DNA of 64,000 bases from Streptomyces sp. CB02959 (GTDB lineage Bacteria > Actinomycetota > Actinomycetes > Streptomycetales > Streptomycetaceae): contig NZ_NNBP01000010.1 of assembly GCF_002803155.1 (NCBI RefSeq), positions 124,001 to 188,000 of the forward strand, given 5' to 3'. Positions 61,487-64,000 of the stretch are shown one piece after another. Position 1 is the stretch's first letter, and each line of letters opens with the position of its first letter. A program made the position numbers and the translations under genes. The notes under the pieces are model-generated. The model was not told where the DNA came from. It saw nothing but the letters and a program-made list of their open reading frames with translations, and ran no database searches.

Positions 61487-62965
61487 ATGGCACGACTCGC
61501 GCGACAACCCTCTCGGCAGTTTCCCCGGCAGCGGGCCCATCCCGTCGACGAGGTGCTGCCGTTCGGCAAACTCGCCCTCTACGGTTTCCAGCACGTCCTC
61601 GCCTTCTACGCGGCCGCGGTCATCGTCCCGATCATCCTCGGCAACGCCCTCGGGCTGTCCCGCGAAGAACTCGTCTACCTCATCAACGCCGACCTGCTGA
61701 CCTGCGGAATCGCCACCATCATCCAGGCGTTCGGCATATGGAAGATAGGCGCCCGACTGCCCCTCGTGCAGGGCGCGACCTTCACCGCGGTATCCCCGAT
61801 GATCGCCATCGGACTGGGTGCGGGCGGCGGCACCGCCGGACTGCTGGTGGTCTACGGCGCGGTGATCACCGCGGGTATCGCCACCTTCCTTTTCGCCCCG
61901 TTCTTCAGCAAATTGGTGAAGTATTTCCCACCGGTCGTCATCGGCACGATTCTCACCATTATCGGCCTCACGCTCATCCCGCAGGCCCTTCAGGACGCGG
62001 CCGGCGGAGCCCAGTTGGCGGGCAAGCCGGAATTCGGCGATCTGAAGAACCTCGGGTACGCGCTCGGCACCCTGTTGTTCATTCTGGCGATCGTGCGGAT
62101 CGGAAAGCCGCTGCTGAGCAGCGTCGCGGTGCTGCTCGGACTGGTCGGCGGAACGGGCGTCGCCTGGCTGCTCGGTGACGTCGACTTCAGCGGAGTGGGC
62201 CACACCGGCTGGTTCGGCGTCAGCACTCCGTTCCACTACGGAATGCCCAAGTTCGAGGCGTTCCCGATCATCGCGATGGTCGTCGTCATGCTGATCACGA
62301 TGGTGGAGACCACCGGGGACGTCTACGCGATCGGCGAGATCACCGGCAAGCCGGTCGGCAACGACACCGTCGCCCGGGCGCTGCGCGCCGACGGCGTGGC
62401 CACCATCCTCGGCGGCATCTTCAACTCCTTCCCCTACGTGGCCTTCGCCGAGAACATCGGCCTGGTGCGGATGTCACGGGTGATGAGCCGGTTCGTGGTG
62501 GTCGCGGCCGGCGGTTTCATGATCGTGCTGGGACTGGTGCCCAAGGCCGGTTCGGTGGTCGCGGCCATCCCCCACCCGGTGCTCGGCGGCGCGGCGCTCT
62601 CGATGTTCGGCATGGTCGCCGCGGTCGGCATCCAGATCCTCGGCAAGGTGGACCTGCGCGAGGAGCGCAACGCCCTGATCCTGGCGGTCAGTCTGGGCGT
62701 CTCGTTCCTGCCCACCGCGGTCGCGCCGTTCTTCGAGCGGATGCCGCAGGACGTCCGGGCGGTGCTCGACTCCGGCATCACCCTGGGCGGCCTGACCGCG
62801 ATCGTGCTGAACCTCGTCTTCAACGTCCTCACCCGCCGCAAGTCGCTGGAGATCGACTGGGACGAGTTCACCGAGGACGAGGACGAGGGCCCGGTCGCGG
62901 GCGAGGCGGGACCGGCCGGCCCCGCGCCCGCCGGTCCGCCGCCGCACCCCCAGGGCGCGTACTGA
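61487..62965 (+). CDS. NCS2 family nucleobase (xanthine/uric acid type) permease
   Basis: A 492-residue nucleobase:cation symporter-2 with about 14 membrane segments. LALYGFQHVLAFYAAAVIVP holds the conserved TM1 Gln-His, LPLVQGATFTAVSPMIAIGL is TM3, ITMVETTGDVYAIGE holds the TM8 Glu, and FNSFPYVAFAENIGLVRMSR is the TM10 signature. In the last, Glu stands where purine permeases usually have Gln. It imports xanthine, uric acid or a related purine. AAGGCAAGG precedes ATG 61487. The C-terminus is acidic then Pro-rich. TAAGGT at 61315-61320 is a possible -10 in the 166-bp leader. Confidence 0.92.
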   Translation: MARLARQPSRQFPRQRAHPVDEVLPFGKLALYGFQHVLAFYAAAVIVPIILGNALGLSREELVYLINADLLTCGIATIIQAFGIWKIGARLPLVQGATFTAVSPMIAIGLGAGGGTAGLLVVYGAVITAGIATFLFAPFFSKLVKYFPPVVIGTILTIIGLTLIPQALQDAAGGAQLAGKPEFGDLKNLGYALGTLLFILAIVRIGKPLLSSVAVLLGLVGGTGVAWLLGDVDFSGVGHTGWFGVSTPFHYGMPKFEAFPIIAMVVVMLITMVETTGDVYAIGEITGKPVGNDTVARALRADGVATILGGIFNSFPYVAFAENIGLVRMSRVMSRFVVVAAGGFMIVLGLVPKAGSVVAAIPHPVLGGAALSMFGMVAAVGIQILGKVDLREERNALILAVSLGVSFLPTAVAPFFERMPQDVRAVLDSGITLGGLTAIVLNLVFNVLTRRKSLEIDWDEFTEDEDEGPVAGEAGPAGPAPAGPPPHPQGAY

Positions 62966-62977
62966 CGCCCGGCCCGA

Positions 62978-63004
62978 CGGGGCGGGACCACCTGGCCCGC
63001 CCCG
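62978..63004. terminator. Bidirectional hairpin between NCS2 permease and regulator genes
   Basis: Perfect 9-base arms CGGGGCGGG and CCCGCCCCG with a 9-base loop lie in the 52-bp gap between the two convergent genes. Confidence 0.7.
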
Positions 63005-63017
63005 GCCGCCGGCCGCC

Positions 63018-63737
63018 TCAGTGCACGGAGTTGAACGGCGGCGCCTCGCCCGCCTCGCCGATCAGCTCCCAGAAGTGGTCGACCAACTGCCGCAGGTACG
63101 CCGACCGTTCGGCCGCGATCTCCTTCAGCCGGGCGTCGGCGTTCCGCGCCACCACATGCCCCATGTACCGCTCGGAGAACTCCGCGAACTCCCCGTGCAT
63201 GGTGCGCAGCGCATCGCCCACCCGGGTCCGGTTCAGGCTGGTGATCTCGGTGATCGGCCCGACGTGCGACTTCCAGCGGCCCTCGATCGCCGCCCGCAGG
63301 TGCCCGGCCAACTCCTCGACCCGCCCCATCACCCCGATCAGCTTGCGCAGCGACAGCCCCAGCGCCTCCACCAGGGCCTTGGTCTGCCGGTAGTCACCGT
63401 GCCACTGGTTGGCCGCCTCCGCCGCCCGGTACGCCTCCGGGGCCATCCCGACCAACTGCGCCAGCCGCTCCGCGCTCAACTGCCGGGCCAGCCGGTGCTC
63501 GGCCAGCGACCGCGGCTCCACGCCCATCAGCACCGTGGGCGGGCACCACAGCACATCGGCCAGGGCGAACAGCTGCGGCTCGGTGGGCACCAGGGAGCCG
63601 AACTCCCACGCCTCGATCACCTCGGGACGCACCGGTGCGCCGCACGCCGACATGGACTGGGCGACCTGACCGGTGGTCAGGCCCACCCGGGCCCGCGCGG
63701 ATCGGGCCTGAGCGGGAGAGAACGGAACGCTGTTCAC
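63018..63737 (-). CDS. Cytosolic regulator with two helix-turn-helix domains
   Basis: A 239-residue protein. SARARVGLTTGQVAQSM with RPEVIEAWEFGSLVPTEPQL forms one Cro/C1-type HTH (about 10-60), and LARQLSAERLAQLVGMAPEA with YRAAEAANQWHGDY a second (about 70-115). The C-terminal half (about 120-235) is helical and includes a possible coiled coil (RYMGHVVARNADARLKEIAA onward). Such XRE-family proteins are frequent in Streptomyces; its targets are unknown. GTG 63737 follows GCGAGGTG by about ten bases; upstream starts would add a Pro-rich, unconserved stretch. Confidence 0.8.
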   Translation of the reverse strand: MNSVPFSPAQARSARARVGLTTGQVAQSMSACGAPVRPEVIEAWEFGSLVPTEPQLFALADVLWCPPTVLMGVEPRSLAEHRLARQLSAERLAQLVGMAPEAYRAAEAANQWHGDYRQTKALVEALGLSLRKLIGVMGRVEELAGHLRAAIEGRWKSHVGPITEITSLNRTRVGDALRTMHGEFAEFSERYMGHVVARNADARLKEIAAERSAYLRQLVDHFWELIGEAGEAPPFNSVH

Positions 63738-64000
63738 GTACGCGACACCTCGCTGCACCCGGCGAGCAGGGGGTGCTGGGGGGAGGGAAGGGGGCGGACA
63801 TGGAGGAACATCCAGGGGCGGGAAGATTAACAGATCGGCCAGAGGTACGAACCTCCAGGTCAGAACTCCCGTACCGGGTATAGCCGATGCACCGGTACCT
63901 ACCGGGCGGTAGCGGGTGAGGAGATCGCCGCGACGGCGCGACGTAATGAAGGTGTTACGTGGATGAAGGTGCGGTGTCACAGTGATCGCCGAGGCTGGCG
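63738..64000. promoter_or_regulatory. Upstream region of the two-HTH regulator
   Basis: No gene is visible in this 263-bp end of the window. It contains two inverted repeats: CTACCG-GG-CGGTAG (63899-63912) and ACGTAA-N8-TTACGT (63941-63960). Either could be an autoregulatory operator or belong to a divergent gene that starts beyond the window edge. Confidence 0.4.

Overview
The window is high-GC actinobacterial DNA, almost certainly from a Streptomyces chromosome. GTG and TTG starts, GGAGG-type ribosome binding sites and strong third-position G+C are seen throughout. Several families are typical of the genus: a SAV2148-type HEPN protein, a streptophobe-type membrane protein, a DUF6777-like protein, and a sulfate assimilation cluster in the order sir, zinc-ribbon gene, cysH, cysC, cysD, cysN, ABC transporter, cbiX-like gene. 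I see no tRNA, rRNA, CRISPR array, insertion sequence or integrase. The left edge cuts treZ. All identifications come from reading motifs and gene order; no database search was run.

Layout. 1-8660: trehalose and glycogen metabolism (treZ, treY, glgX) with an FHA/DUF1707 protein and an MFS transporter between them. 9224-13702: a HEPN-type protein, a 35-codon ORF coupled to a DnaQ-like exonuclease behind a DNA-damage-type promoter motif, an aminoglycoside phosphotransferase-like protein, and a macrolide glycosyltransferase whose transcript looks leaderless. 14026-16603: a secreted subtilase and a GT2 glycosyltransferase. 16623-26543: the sulfur operon, read leftward from a Cys-containing leader peptide through sulfite reductase, APS/PAPS reductase, APS kinase and ATP sulfurylase to a sulfonate/sulfate ABC transporter and a sirohydrochlorin chelatase-like gene. 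It is tightly packed with start/stop overlaps and holds two small unexplained ORFs.

26714-33355: an acetyltransferase, an F420-type oxidoreductase, a GAF regulator, a degenerate adenylate-kinase-like protein, and an AidB-like dehydrogenase divergent from a BrkB/YihY membrane protein over only 18 bp. 33425-38007: aromatic catabolism. An IclR regulator with an apparent frameshift faces pcaH-pcaG-pcaD-pobA; pcaB is absent and a 39-codon ORF occupies its expected place. 37983-46922: a PP2C phosphatase, a beta-lactamase-family hydrolase, an isochorismatase-like hydrolase, a class 3 lipase, and a molybdenum hydroxylase operon of PaoABC type led by a gene I do not recognise.

47090-64000: a histidine-kinase-like ATPase, a Tat-exported phospholipase C with a possible PHO box, an aldo/keto reductase under a MerR-type promoter, a three-gene lipoprotein/cupredoxin/membrane set, an L,D-transpeptidase, a divergent DUF6777-like/streptophobe pair, a Ser/Thr kinase operon with a double-FHA ABC exporter resembling the PknF-Rv1747 pair of mycobacteria, an NCS2 purine permease, and a two-HTH regulator.

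The most interesting points are the damage-type promoter with its coupled micro-ORF and exonuclease, the missing pcaB, the 41-codon ORF locked between cysC and cysD, the symmetric leaderless divergent promoter at 32357, the P-loop-less adenylate-kinase-like protein, and the kinase/SH3-like/FHA-ABC module.
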